A program made the position numbers and the translations under genes. A DNA stretch of 64,000 nt from a bacterium HR19 (GTDB taxonomy: Bacteria; Calescibacteriota; Calescibacteriia; Calescibacteriales; Calescibacteriaceae). Position 1 is the first letter of the stretch. Each line of letters begins with the position of its first letter. Positions 52,120-60,865 of the stretch are shown here, piece after piece. The stretch spans positions 1-64,000 of the forward strand of contig BEHV01000006.1 in assembly GCA_002898315.1 (NCBI GenBank), written 5' to 3'. The notes beneath the pieces were generated by a model. That model searched no databases and was not told the origin of the DNA. It worked only from the letters and a program-made list of their open reading frames with translations.

Positions 52120-54474
52120 TCAGTTTTTTTGATATTGTTCTTCCTCTTGAAGGAATTTTTTAAGTTCATCACGGCTGATTTCAGCAGCTCTTACGCTTCC
52201 TTCTTTTACAAAAACCATAATCCTCGCTAATTCCTCATCAAAAAGATCATACTCACTCTCAACACCATCAAAAGCAGAAAAAATTATGTTGATCTCATGA
52301 TTTATCCTCTCTATCATCTTCAATCTCTCTTCTCTTTTTTGTGGGTCATACTGAGCCCATTCGGACCTCAAAGAAGTGTCTATAAATTCTGCTCTTTTCA
52401 GCATAGTTCTGAAAATAGCTTGCGAAAAATCAGCGTCTTTACTTTTAAGCATTTCAAGACATGATTTAAAGCTCATCCCCATCTGAGATGCGGTATGATA
52501 TATGGCGTTTGCTCTTGAAAAACCTATCTTTTCACTTCCACAGAGCAGAGAGAACTCCGGATGAACTCCAAAACTCAAGGACATTCCTACTTTCATTATA
52601 TCTCTCAAAGATAATCTTATGTATCCGAGAAATTTGAGAGATGATAGAAATTTTACAAGCTGTAGGGCGTCGGGACGAAGGTAAAACTGCGCGGGCGGAT
52701 TTCTGAAATACCACCATATCCTTCCCGTCATCCACAGATTCAAAATACTCTCCTCCTCATAAATATCAGATATTTCAAGCTCTATCTCTTCTTTTAATCT
52801 TTGAGGGAGCATATCTACGAAGTTTTTCTGAAAATCTCGGAAGAAAAGAAGAGGTCTTATGATATACGCGACCTGGCTCATCAGCTTTGCGCTATCTACT
52901 CCCTTATACCTTCTCAAAAACTCCTTGTACGCAGAAGGAGGAGTGAGAGAACTCGCAAGTATTCTACCAAGAGGAGTGACCTTTCCACCTTTTATGCAAC
53001 CTGATTCCTCCAAAATAGTTATTATGTGAGAAATTTCAACAGAAAAAGATGTCTTCATAAAGGAAAGAATACGGAGTATCTCTTCTTCAGCCCAAGCCCT
53101 ATTTGTGAGGTCTATTTTATTTGACACAATAATTCCGAGAACAAGAAGAGTCATGGCATCAACATCACTTATTCTCTTTTCTGAATCCCCCTCAAGAAGT
53201 TTTTCAAGAGAAGTCCTTGTATCAGGAGAGTTGAAGAACTTTTCAAGTTCTCTTTTGAGGACATTTTCACCAGAGAGCGGGATTATACGAGAGATTCCTT
53301 TTTCTGATATCCCGAACCTTCCCACTCTACCTTCCATCTGCAGTATCGTTGAGGTATCAGGAAGTGTTTTTGATATGTAGTGTCTGACCACAATCAGCGC
53401 CTCATCTGCGGGAAGATTTACTCCATAAGCCATAGTTTGTGTTGCGATGAGGAAACGCAGATTTCCATCTCTGAAACTTCTCTCCATCTCTACTCTTTCA
53501 TCATAAGGTATATCTGCATTGTGGAAACCTACAACTGCCTTATCTGGTGGAACTCTTGTTCTTTTCTCAAAGGGAACAGATTCGTTTATGACGCCATAAC
53601 CTTGCCTGTCAAACTCTTCAAGTATTTTCCATCCGAGAACCTTTTTATATACGAAAATGAGAACCTTTTGACTTTTACAGATTTTCAGAGCAACGTTGAC
53701 AATCCTTTCTGATACATCTCCTTTCAACCTTGTTCCGAAGATTTCTTTTTCAATCTCGCTCAGCGGTTCTATTCTTCTTTCAAGTGGGACAGGTCTCCAC
53801 GAGGAGTAAAAGAGTTTTGCCGAAAGCCATTGAGAATACTCTTCTGCTGCGCTCTTTGGTATGGTGGCTGAAAGAGCCAAGATGCTTTTTCCTCTTGCTC
53901 TCGTATGAGCAATAAGTTCTTCTAAAAATATACCTCTTGAACCTCCGAACATGAGGAAATGGACTTCATCAACACATATTGCTTCTACATCTTCAAACCA
54001 AGAGCTACCAGAGCGAGCTGAGGCGAGGCAACTTTCATAAGTTGACACAATGTACTCTGTATCTGGGGGGAGAAAATCAAATTTATCACCTGTTCTTATT
54101 GAAACATTTTGTTTGCTGAAAATTGAGGAAAACTCCCTGAATTTTTCATCACAGAGTGCTTTTGTGGGAGCGAGATACAATTTTTTTCCGGTGAAAGCTG
54201 AAAAGAAAGTGTATATAAGCCCTGTTTTTCCTGCGCTTGTTGGAGCAACACACAGAACACTTTTATCTTTCTCTGGAACCCAGTAATAAAAAAACGCTGT
54301 CTGAAGAGGGTTCAAAAATCTGTAAGGCAATTTCAAGCCAGCGCGTGATACATCAACACAATCTTTTATTATTCTGTCTCCTTTCCCATCTTTCAAATAT
54401 ATCACCGCAAAACCCCCATTTAGCGTGAAATAAGATTCCTCTGATATAATGACTGCTTTGAAACTCCTCTGCAT
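52120..54474 (-). CDS. Ski2/Hel308-like DEAD-family helicase
   Basis: The 784-residue protein has NPLQTAFFYYW (Q-like motif), Walker A APTSAGKT (77-84), APTKAL, DEVH (169-172), SATIP, IATQTMAYGVNLPADEAL and QMEGRVGRFG. The C-terminal half has the helical/winged-helix layout of Ski2-like enzymes (LGRILASSLTPPSAYKEFLRRY). Hel308 and Ski2 families unwind forked DNA or RNA. Such proteins are most common in archaea and eukaryotes, with scattered bacterial members. DNA versus RNA preference is not visible. It converges on the TPR-AIM24 gene, 2 nt apart. Confidence 0.85.
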   Translation of the reverse strand: MQRSFKAVIISEESYFTLNGGFAVIYLKDGKGDRIIKDCVDVSRAGLKLPYRFLNPLQTAFFYYWVPEKDKSVLCVAPTSAGKTGLIYTFFSAFTGKKLYLAPTKALCDEKFREFSSIFSKQNVSIRTGDKFDFLPPDTEYIVSTYESCLASARSGSSWFEDVEAICVDEVHFLMFGGSRGIFLEELIAHTRARGKSILALSATIPKSAAEEYSQWLSAKLFYSSWRPVPLERRIEPLSEIEKEIFGTRLKGDVSERIVNVALKICKSQKVLIFVYKKVLGWKILEEFDRQGYGVINESVPFEKRTRVPPDKAVVGFHNADIPYDERVEMERSFRDGNLRFLIATQTMAYGVNLPADEALIVVRHYISKTLPDTSTILQMEGRVGRFGISEKGISRIIPLSGENVLKRELEKFFNSPDTRTSLEKLLEGDSEKRISDVDAMTLLVLGIIVSNKIDLTNRAWAEEEILRILSFMKTSFSVEISHIITILEESGCIKGGKVTPLGRILASSLTPPSAYKEFLRRYKGVDSAKLMSQVAYIIRPLLFFRDFQKNFVDMLPQRLKEEIELEISDIYEEESILNLWMTGRIWWYFRNPPAQFYLRPDALQLVKFLSSLKFLGYIRLSLRDIMKVGMSLSFGVHPEFSLLCGSEKIGFSRANAIYHTASQMGMSFKSCLEMLKSKDADFSQAIFRTMLKRAEFIDTSLRSEWAQYDPQKREERLKMIERINHEINIIFSAFDGVESEYDLFDEELARIMVFVKEGSVRAAEISRDELKKFLQEEEQYQKN

Positions 54475-54561
54475 AAAAAAATATCAGGGTTTAATTTCTT
54501 ATATTTTAAGTGAATTATGTAGAAGATATTGAACAGCAATAAATGAGAACTTCTGCCCTTA

Positions 54562-55392
54562 TTAAAAAGAAGCCCTTTTATGCCTTGAAGATATATACTC
54601 CCCTATAACATTAGAACTCCAAACAAGCAGAACTATAAATAAAGATGGTATTATCGTGAGCCGTGGGAAAAGCGAGATCGCTCTGAAACCCTCCTCCGCA
54701 AGAACCCCGAGAGAAGATGCAGGAGGTCTCAAACCAAGACCCACAAACGAAAGTCCCGATTCAGTAAGTATTGAAACCGGAATCCTCAGAACAAGCATAG
54801 TTATAACAACAGGAAAGATGTTAGGGAGTATATGTTTTGTCATAACTCTCCAAGAAGGGTTCCCCAAAATTATAGCAGAATCTATAAACTCCATGCTCTT
54901 TATTTTCAGCACCTCAGAGCGAACAACTCTCGCAACAGATATCCACGAGACGATACCTATTGCAGTAGCTATTGATAGCTCACCTCTTCCGAGAACGAAA
55001 GATACTATGACTATGAGAATTATTTCAGGAATTGATATGAAAAAGTCAATCGCCCTCATTATGATTATATCTACTGAACCACCGAACCAACCTGATATTA
55101 TTCCAATTGTTGTACCGAGTAAGGTAGCAGTAAGAGTAGCAAGAAAAGCAACTCTCAAAGACACACCAATGCCATAAGAGATACGGGCGAAAAGGTCTCT
55201 TCCAAGCTCATCTGTGCCAAATATATGTTCACGAGAAAAAGAGATGAGAACTTTTTCTGGATTCTGCTCGTAGTAGGTGTATGGGAGAAGGGGATAGCAA
55301 ATTGCAATTGCAATAAGAGATATAAAAATCACAAAACCGAACTTCTCATAAAGTGTCGTAGAAACTAAAAAACGCAAAAATCTTGCCAGCAT
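54562..55392 (-). CDS. Oligopeptide/dipeptide ABC transporter permease (DppC/OppC type)
   Basis: The 276-residue protein has six membrane helices and the DppC start EHIFGTDELGRDLFARISYGIGVSLRVAF. The cytoplasmic EAA loop reads SAIILGNPSWRVMTKHILPNIFPVVI and the end has SGLSFVGLGLRPPASSLGVLAEEG. It should pair with a DppB-type permease and two ATPases, none of which is adjacent. The only peptide-binding protein in the window is at 10.2-11.8 kb. It lies 21 nt downstream of the OCD-family gene on the same strand. Confidence 0.92.
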   Translation of the reverse strand: MLARFLRFLVSTTLYEKFGFVIFISLIAIAICYPLLPYTYYEQNPEKVLISFSREHIFGTDELGRDLFARISYGIGVSLRVAFLATLTATLLGTTIGIISGWFGGSVDIIIMRAIDFFISIPEIILIVIVSFVLGRGELSIATAIGIVSWISVARVVRSEVLKIKSMEFIDSAIILGNPSWRVMTKHILPNIFPVVITMLVLRIPVSILTESGLSFVGLGLRPPASSLGVLAEEGFRAISLFPRLTIIPSLFIVLLVWSSNVIGEYISSRHKRASF

Positions 55393-55413
55393 GTCTTCAA
55401 ACTATAAAAAAAA

Positions 55414-56445
55414 TCAGTGTATTTTGAAACTTTTCAGAAGTCCCATTTTCCGCGCTTCCTTATATACTCCAAAACCCACAAAAAGGTCTAAAATAGCTAT
55501 TCCTGTTGAATCAAAAACAATCCTTTTGTTATCGGGAGGCGTTTTCAATCCAGCAATTACCTCGCCTATCTCACCAAAAATCATATCTTTGGTTATCTCT
55601 CCTTTTTTCAGGGGAACGTTTATCTCTCCGGCGTGGACTGACTGATTTAGGTTATCTACAATTATCGTTGAGTTCTTGAGGATTTGTGGGTGGAGTTCCT
55701 GCTTTCCCGGAGCATCAGCTCCCATAGCGTTTATGAGCTTAGCATTTTCAACATGCTCTTGCATAACAAATGGCTCACGAGAAGGAGTAAGAGTTACAAC
55801 AATATCACAGTTTGAAAAATCATAAAGTGTTTTTGCTATGCGTGGGGTTAATCCAAGTTTTCTTACAAAAGAAGAGAAACTCTCCAGCGCTTTTTCAGAA
55901 ATATCATATATCACAAGTTCTTCTATTTTTTTCAGATGAGCCAAAAAAATAATTTGAGTTCTTGCCTGAACCCCACAACCTATTATTCCCACTTTGATCT
56001 TCTCTTTGTTTTTCAGGAAATATTTTGCAGATACGGCACCTGATGCTCCTGTTCTCATAGCGGTAAGATATGTAGCATCAAAAACGCTGAGCAGAGAGCC
56101 GGTTTTAGAATCAACCAAAATGAAAAAACCGATAACCGTTGGGAGATTTGACTTTGGATTATCAAAGTGCACGCTTACTATTTTCATACCTGTTACAACC
56201 TCACCATCTATTTTCGCAATAGCGGGCATAATTCTCATATCTCCGTCTTCGTAGAAAAAGTACTCTTTTGATGGCATCTGGAGTTCTGACTTCGCCACAG
56301 CAGTATATCTATACGCATCTTCTACACACCTTAGAACAAGGTCAAGAGTAAGAACTCTTCTCAACTTCTCAAAAGTCAAGTAATACGAGCTTATCTTCAA
56401 AGACCTGAATTCTCTCCAAAGAACCTTAATATACTCGCTTTCCAT
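55414..56445 (-). CDS. Ornithine cyclodeaminase/mu-crystallin family protein
   Basis: The 343-residue protein has the OCD/alanine-dehydrogenase-2 layout: MPSKEYFFYEDGDMRIMPA, VTGMKIVSVHFDNP (substrate Lys), DATYLTAMRTGASGAVSAKY, the dinucleotide motif VGIIGCGVQARTQ, NCDIVVTLTPSREPF and INAMGADAPGKQEL. Members deaminate ornithine to proline or reduce imines and oxo acids such as pyruvate to alanine. The exact substrate is open. It is encoded just upstream of the peptide permease. Confidence 0.88.
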   Translation of the reverse strand: MESEYIKVLWREFRSLKISSYYLTFEKLRRVLTLDLVLRCVEDAYRYTAVAKSELQMPSKEYFFYEDGDMRIMPAIAKIDGEVVTGMKIVSVHFDNPKSNLPTVIGFFILVDSKTGSLLSVFDATYLTAMRTGASGAVSAKYFLKNKEKIKVGIIGCGVQARTQIIFLAHLKKIEELVIYDISEKALESFSSFVRKLGLTPRIAKTLYDFSNCDIVVTLTPSREPFVMQEHVENAKLINAMGADAPGKQELHPQILKNSTIIVDNLNQSVHAGEINVPLKKGEITKDMIFGEIGEVIAGLKTPPDNKRIVFDSTGIAILDLFVGFGVYKEARKMGLLKSFKIH

Positions 56446-56548
56446 ATTAAAGGATATATTTAAAAACTATCAAGACAAATTACTTTTTCAGTCAAAAAAT
56501 AGTTTCTGCTTTCACGCTCTTGAAAAAGGATTTCTTCTTGATGTATTT

Positions 56549-57304
56549 TCACTGCTCCGGCTTCTGTTCTGATTTTTTAGCTACGACAACCTGAGCGGGT
56601 CTTACAACCCTCCCGTTAAACTCAAATCCCTTTCTGACAACCTTGATTATAGTTCCCTCTTCAAGTTCGTCTGAGAACTCAAAAGATATAACCTCACATT
56701 TTTCAGGAGAAAATTTTTCACCCTCTTTCACTTCAATCTCTTTCAATCCAGAATTCAAAAGAGAGTCAAGAATTATCTTACGAATCAGCTCAACTCCTTT
56801 TTTGGTTTCTTCATCTTTTATGTATTGAAGAGCGGAGTCAATGCTATCTATTGCGTTGAGAAAATTTGAAAGTATTTTTATTGTGTTTTCTCTCAGTGCA
56901 ATTTCTATTTCGTTTTTCACTCGCCTTCTATAATTTTCGTATTCAGAAAAAGTGTATATCCATTTTGTTTTGTATTCCTCACTGAGCGATCTTAATTTTT
57001 CAACCTCCGATGTAAGTTCTTCAACTTTCCTTGTGAGGAGTTCAACTTTTTTTTTCAGAGAGTCAATATCTTCTGCTTCTTCACCTTCAAAAACCCTTTT
57101 TTCAGCAAATTTTTCCTCCACAGCTGACTCTGGAACCCCCGACTGCAATAAGCTTTCACCCGAAAGATTTTCACTCAACCCTTCCGATGAAGATACACCC
57201 TCTACGGACTTTTCTTTTTCTTTCCCAGCAGAATTTTCTTTATCTTTCTGATGTACTTCCGAACCCTCTATTTCAACAATGATTTTTTCTTTTTCCTCCT
57301 TCAT
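56549..57304 (-). CDS. grpE: Nucleotide exchange factor GrpE
   Basis: The 251-residue protein has an unusually long acidic/serine-rich N-terminal extension (about 90 residues), a long coiled coil (LKKKVELLTRKVEELTSEVEKLRSL), the GrpE core YENYRRRVKNEIEIA and FLNAIDSIDSALQ, and the C-terminal beta domain EEGTIIKVVRKGFEFNGRVVRPAQVVVAKK, which contains the family signature. It releases ADP from DnaK. dnaK, dnaJ and hrcA are absent here. The small heat-shock gene is 1.5 kb upstream on the same strand. Confidence 0.94.
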   Translation of the reverse strand: MKEEKEKIIVEIEGSEVHQKDKENSAGKEKEKSVEGVSSSEGLSENLSGESLLQSGVPESAVEEKFAEKRVFEGEEAEDIDSLKKKVELLTRKVEELTSEVEKLRSLSEEYKTKWIYTFSEYENYRRRVKNEIEIALRENTIKILSNFLNAIDSIDSALQYIKDEETKKGVELIRKIILDSLLNSGLKEIEVKEGEKFSPEKCEVISFEFSDELEEGTIIKVVRKGFEFNGRVVRPAQVVVAKKSEQKPEQ

Positions 57305-57418
57305 GATTCAAAAAAAGGAAACAGGAATTCAGCAACGGCAAAAAGGTAATAAAAAGAAAACCATCAGATAAATTAAGACATATAACGAAAGGATTTACAT
57401 TTTCGGAAAAAATCTATT

Positions 57419-58708
57419 TCAAAAGTCAAAAAGCTTGTGGATTATTGAAAGTGTCGTATCTTTTTTTATTTCAAAAAAATTGTTCTTTTTTTCGTATGAC
57501 TGAATCAAAACAAGGTCTCCCGAATGCACATAAAAGACCTCCTTATTTTCCTCTGAGATGTTTTTTTTGACGAACTGGAAGAGTTGCTTCTCTTCATCTT
57601 TACAGAGCCAGAATCTTATTCTGCCTTTTTCTTCAAGACGATGGCTTACAACTCTTCCGACGCTCTCCGGGAAGTTAAAGTACTCGTCTTTGCTCTGTGA
57701 GAGAACGAGGTAAGAAAAATTAAGGTCTGGCGGTCTTCCTCCCACTATGTTGATAGCCCGAGTGAGAGAAAAAGGTGGATTCCATCTCACGCCAAAGTGG
57801 CACCAATCATCTCCTCTTTTAAGCATAGGGCAAAACTTTGTATTCGGGCATGGAGCTACAACATAATCTGAAAAAGCATCTCTGATTTTCATGATAAAAA
57901 ACGAACCTCTCTTTTTCAAAGATGGTTCAACAATAATGAAAATACCACGCGGAGAGATAGATTTCAAAACCCCCCTAACCCACAAAATCATATCTTCAAC
58001 ATCTTCTCTGAAAATATCGTATAGAGAGAATGAGATTATGGCTATATCTGGATTATCTTGTTTGATTTTCAACCTGCTTGCATCTGAAACAAGCTTTTTC
58101 ACCTCAAAATCAAAAGGGAAGTTTTCAAGCGATATATTGAGAATTCTCGTACCTATCTCAAGCGCAACGTCAGATATATCTTGGACAAAAAATTTTATCT
58201 TTTTCCTTTTGATTGTGGAGATGACTTTTTCCTTCTTATGTTTTGATTTTTCTTGGTTCTGGCTTTTATGATTTTGCTCATCTGAAAGGTATATTTCTTT
58301 CAAAGTTTCAGCAAAGGCAACACTTGCAGAACATGTCCCCGCAGATATATCATAAAAAACTATCTCGTCTTTGCTATCTAAAATCTTCTTTATAATATCT
58401 CTCAAACTCCGGAATATTATGAAAGATGAAGAGAAAGTTTTCGGGAAGAAGTAGAAAGTATATGGGAAGACAGTTTCAAGGTTAAGAGGGAAATTTTCTC
58501 CTCTGTGGAAAATTTCGGCAAGTTCAAAAGATGCTTTTGCGAGGTAGTATAGGTAATCTTTTCTCCATCCACCGCATACATCATCTATTGCTTTTGAAAT
58601 ATCATCAGGAAAATGAAAAATTCTCTCTCTCTTTTTTCTATCTATCGCGGGAGGTTTCATCTGGTCTACAGTACTTTCGTTTTCAGAGGGGGAGATTTTT
58701 TTCTGCAT
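57419..58708 (-). CDS. Rsm22-like methyltransferase with iron-sulfur cysteines
   Basis: The 429-residue protein fits the Rsm22/METTL17 family. It has a helical N-terminus (YYLAKASFELAEIFHRGENFPLN), a SAM-type motif I (IVFYDISAGTCSASVAFAETL), and the cysteine region APCPNTKFCPMLKRGDDWCHF followed further on by RIRFWLCKDEEK. These four Cys correspond to the positions that bind a 4Fe-4S cluster in mitochondrial METTL17. An insertion rich in Lys/Gln/Asn lies in the middle. The family acts in assembly of the small ribosomal subunit. It ends with a short C-terminal beta domain. Confidence 0.8.
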   Translation of the reverse strand: MQKKISPSENESTVDQMKPPAIDRKKRERIFHFPDDISKAIDDVCGGWRKDYLYYLAKASFELAEIFHRGENFPLNLETVFPYTFYFFPKTFSSSFIIFRSLRDIIKKILDSKDEIVFYDISAGTCSASVAFAETLKEIYLSDEQNHKSQNQEKSKHKKEKVISTIKRKKIKFFVQDISDVALEIGTRILNISLENFPFDFEVKKLVSDASRLKIKQDNPDIAIISFSLYDIFREDVEDMILWVRGVLKSISPRGIFIIVEPSLKKRGSFFIMKIRDAFSDYVVAPCPNTKFCPMLKRGDDWCHFGVRWNPPFSLTRAINIVGGRPPDLNFSYLVLSQSKDEYFNFPESVGRVVSHRLEEKGRIRFWLCKDEEKQLFQFVKKNISEENKEVFYVHSGDLVLIQSYEKKNNFFEIKKDTTLSIIHKLFDF

Positions 58709-58770
58709 TTGTGATGTGTTTTTTTCTTGGGATTTAGGGAGATTTTTATTTTGGTTTATTTTTTCAGGGG

Positions 58771-58842
58771 AGCGGGCAACGGGATTTGAACCCGCGACAC
58801 TCGGCTCGGGAAGCCGATGCTCTGCCCCTGAGCTATGCCCGC
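58771..58842 (-). tRNA. tRNA-Gly (CCC)
   Basis: On the minus strand acceptor GCGGGCA pairs with TGCCCGC, discriminator T. The anticodon stem TCGGC/GCCGA encloses TTCCCGA, giving anticodon CCC. The T arm is GCGGG-TTCAAAT-CCCGT. Unlike the tRNA-Phe and tRNA-Glu genes here, CCA is not encoded (CCC follows the discriminator). It lies between hsp20 and the Rsm22-like gene on the same strand. Confidence 0.95.
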
Positions 58843-58849
58843 CCCAAAA

Positions 58850-59299
58850 TTACTCCTCAATAGAAACACTAACAGACTTTGGTTTCTTCTCCTCTTTCTT
58901 CGGAATCGTTATCGTAAGAACACCGTCTTTAAGCTTCGCCTTCGCTTTATCTGGCTCAACATAATCCGGAAGAGAAAAACGTCTTATGAACTTTCCGTAT
59001 CTCCTTTCTGATATGTGAACGTTCTTTTTGGCAAACTCTTCTTCTACCTTCTTTTCACCCTTTATAGTAAGTACGTTGTCTTGAATATCAACAGATATAT
59101 CTTTTTGGGTAAGACCTGGAACCTCAGCCCTTATAATAATGTTATTATCATCTTCCAAAACTTCAAGAGATGGATAAAAACCTCTCTCCTCAGAGAGAGG
59201 AAAAAGAGAACCACCGAAAAAATCCTCAAAAGCCCTTTCTATCTCCTTCTCTATGCTTTCTATTATGTTTCGTGGAACCAAACCTTTTTTCCTCTCCAT
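58850..59299 (-). CDS. Small heat-shock protein, Hsp20 family
   Basis: The 149-residue protein has a short N-terminal arm, an alpha-crystallin domain (LEDDNNIIIRAEVPGLTQKDISVDIQDNVLTIKGEKK ... RRFSLPDYVEPDKAKAKLKDGVLTITIPK), which is typical, and a short tail with SVSVSIEE. It is an ATP-independent holdase. TTATAT lies 7 nt before the ATG and no Shine-Dalgarno is seen, so a leaderless mRNA is possible. Its 3' end is 7 nt from the tRNA-Gly gene. Confidence 0.96.
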   Translation of the reverse strand: MERKKGLVPRNIIESIEKEIERAFEDFFGGSLFPLSEERGFYPSLEVLEDDNNIIIRAEVPGLTQKDISVDIQDNVLTIKGEKKVEEEFAKKNVHISERRYGKFIRRFSLPDYVEPDKAKAKLKDGVLTITIPKKEEKKPKSVSVSIEE

Positions 59300-59371
59300 A
59301 GCAGAAATATAATTTAAATCATTTGAGACACAGAAAAAAATTTTTTTGAAAAGGTTAGAAAACGCTTCACC

Positions 59372-60865
59372 TCAATTTTTCAAATTTTTTGACTCCGCAT
59401 CAATTCCGAGGAAAGTTTTAGAGAAAATCTTCAAAGAGATAAGCAGTGAGAGAAAGACAAAAGATGATATTCCGACAAAAACAAGAAAAGAAAGAACACG
59501 GGGCATAAATCTATAATGCTGGAGGTAAAAGTAAGCGAAAACAAGAGATAGAAAAGAAGAGGGAACAGAAACAATAACACCTTTGAAAAATGGTCTAAAA
59601 ACGCTCAAATCTGATTTCAGAACAAGGTATATTGTGGAAATCAGCGTTGAGAGAGAACTTGCAAGAGCAACACCCACATGTTTTAAATCCTTCACGAGAA
59701 GAAAGCCCAAAACAGCGTTAAAAACGAAAGATATGAAACCTGATATTACAGGAATTTTGAGCTTACCTATTGCCTGAAAATCTGTCGTCAAAATCCTTGA
59801 AATAGCAGTAGGAATCAATCCAAGAGAGTACATAAAAAGAGCTTGCGAGGTTCCGAGAACATCTTCTTGAAGAAACTTTCCATATCCGAAAACGAAGTAG
59901 ATTATCGGCTCGGAGAACAGACAAAGACCAAGAGTAGCAACAGATGTTATAGCAGACGAAACAAACACAGACCTTGAAAAAACTTCTTCCCTCTCTTTTC
60001 CACCAGCAGACATAAAAGGTAAAGAAACATAAGAGAGAGAATAGACAAAGACACCAAGAGGGAGTTCAAAAAATCTTGTAGCATAAGTTAGGTAAGAAAT
60101 CACTTTTTCTCCACCAAGCGAAGCTATCGCGCGAGAAACCAAAAAGTTTATCTGGTATATAGCTCCCGAAAGAAGAATAGGAGGGATAGCAGAACGCACC
60201 AACTTTGAATAACTGCTGGAGGAAAAAGAAATTGAAAATCTCACGAGTTTTGCAGAGGGAATAAGCTGAATCAGAATTTGCAAGATAACTCCCAAGAAAA
60301 CTCCGAACACAAAGCCGAGATCTGGTCTTGAGTAAAATCTATGGAAAATAAAGATCCCGAAGATAACAGAGATGTTGAATATGCTCATCGTAGAGGCGGG
60401 AAGTCCGAAAATGTGGAAAGAATTCAAAAGAGCAGAGAGGAGAACAGCAACTGAGACGAAAAATAAGTAGAAAGAAAGCGAGGCGGTAAAAAAAGAAGCA
60501 AGCTTTTTTCCTTCCGGAGAAAAACCGGGCGAAAGAACATAAGGGATAAGAGGAGACAGAACAAAAAGCACAATTGAAAGTCCGCCCGTTATCAAGGCGA
60601 CTTGACCGAAAATTGACGAGAAAGCCGAGCTTATCTGATTTTCTTTTCTTGCTCTCGTGAAAGCTGGAACAAAAGCAGGGGCAACAAGTCCATCTGCAAA
60701 AAATCTCCTGAAAATGTTAGGAATTGACCATCCGACAAAAAGCGAGTCGGTGATCTGACCGGCACCAAGAAAAAAAGCAAGAGCCATCTCACGGAAAAGC
60801 CCCGTAATTCTGCTCAAAACGATGAAAAAAGAGACGATTCCAACTCTTTCTGAAAACCTTCTCAT
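59372..60865 (-). CDS. murJ: Lipid II flippase MurJ
   Basis: The 497-residue protein has about fourteen membrane helices and MurJ landmarks: VGIVSFFIVLSRITGLFREMALAFFLGAGQITDSLFVGWSIPNIFRRFFADG at the start, APAFVPAF, and PLGVFVYSLSYVSLPFMS. Arg and Asp residues lining the cavity are in the first helices. It flips lipid II for peptidoglycan synthesis. Its ATG overlaps the pabB stop (ATATGAG), so translation is probably coupled. Confidence 0.95.
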   Translation of the reverse strand: MRRFSERVGIVSFFIVLSRITGLFREMALAFFLGAGQITDSLFVGWSIPNIFRRFFADGLVAPAFVPAFTRARKENQISSAFSSIFGQVALITGGLSIVLFVLSPLIPYVLSPGFSPEGKKLASFFTASLSFYLFFVSVAVLLSALLNSFHIFGLPASTMSIFNISVIFGIFIFHRFYSRPDLGFVFGVFLGVILQILIQLIPSAKLVRFSISFSSSSYSKLVRSAIPPILLSGAIYQINFLVSRAIASLGGEKVISYLTYATRFFELPLGVFVYSLSYVSLPFMSAGGKEREEVFSRSVFVSSAITSVATLGLCLFSEPIIYFVFGYGKFLQEDVLGTSQALFMYSLGLIPTAISRILTTDFQAIGKLKIPVISGFISFVFNAVLGFLLVKDLKHVGVALASSLSTLISTIYLVLKSDLSVFRPFFKGVIVSVPSSFLSLVFAYFYLQHYRFMPRVLSFLVFVGISSFVFLSLLISLKIFSKTFLGIDAESKNLKN

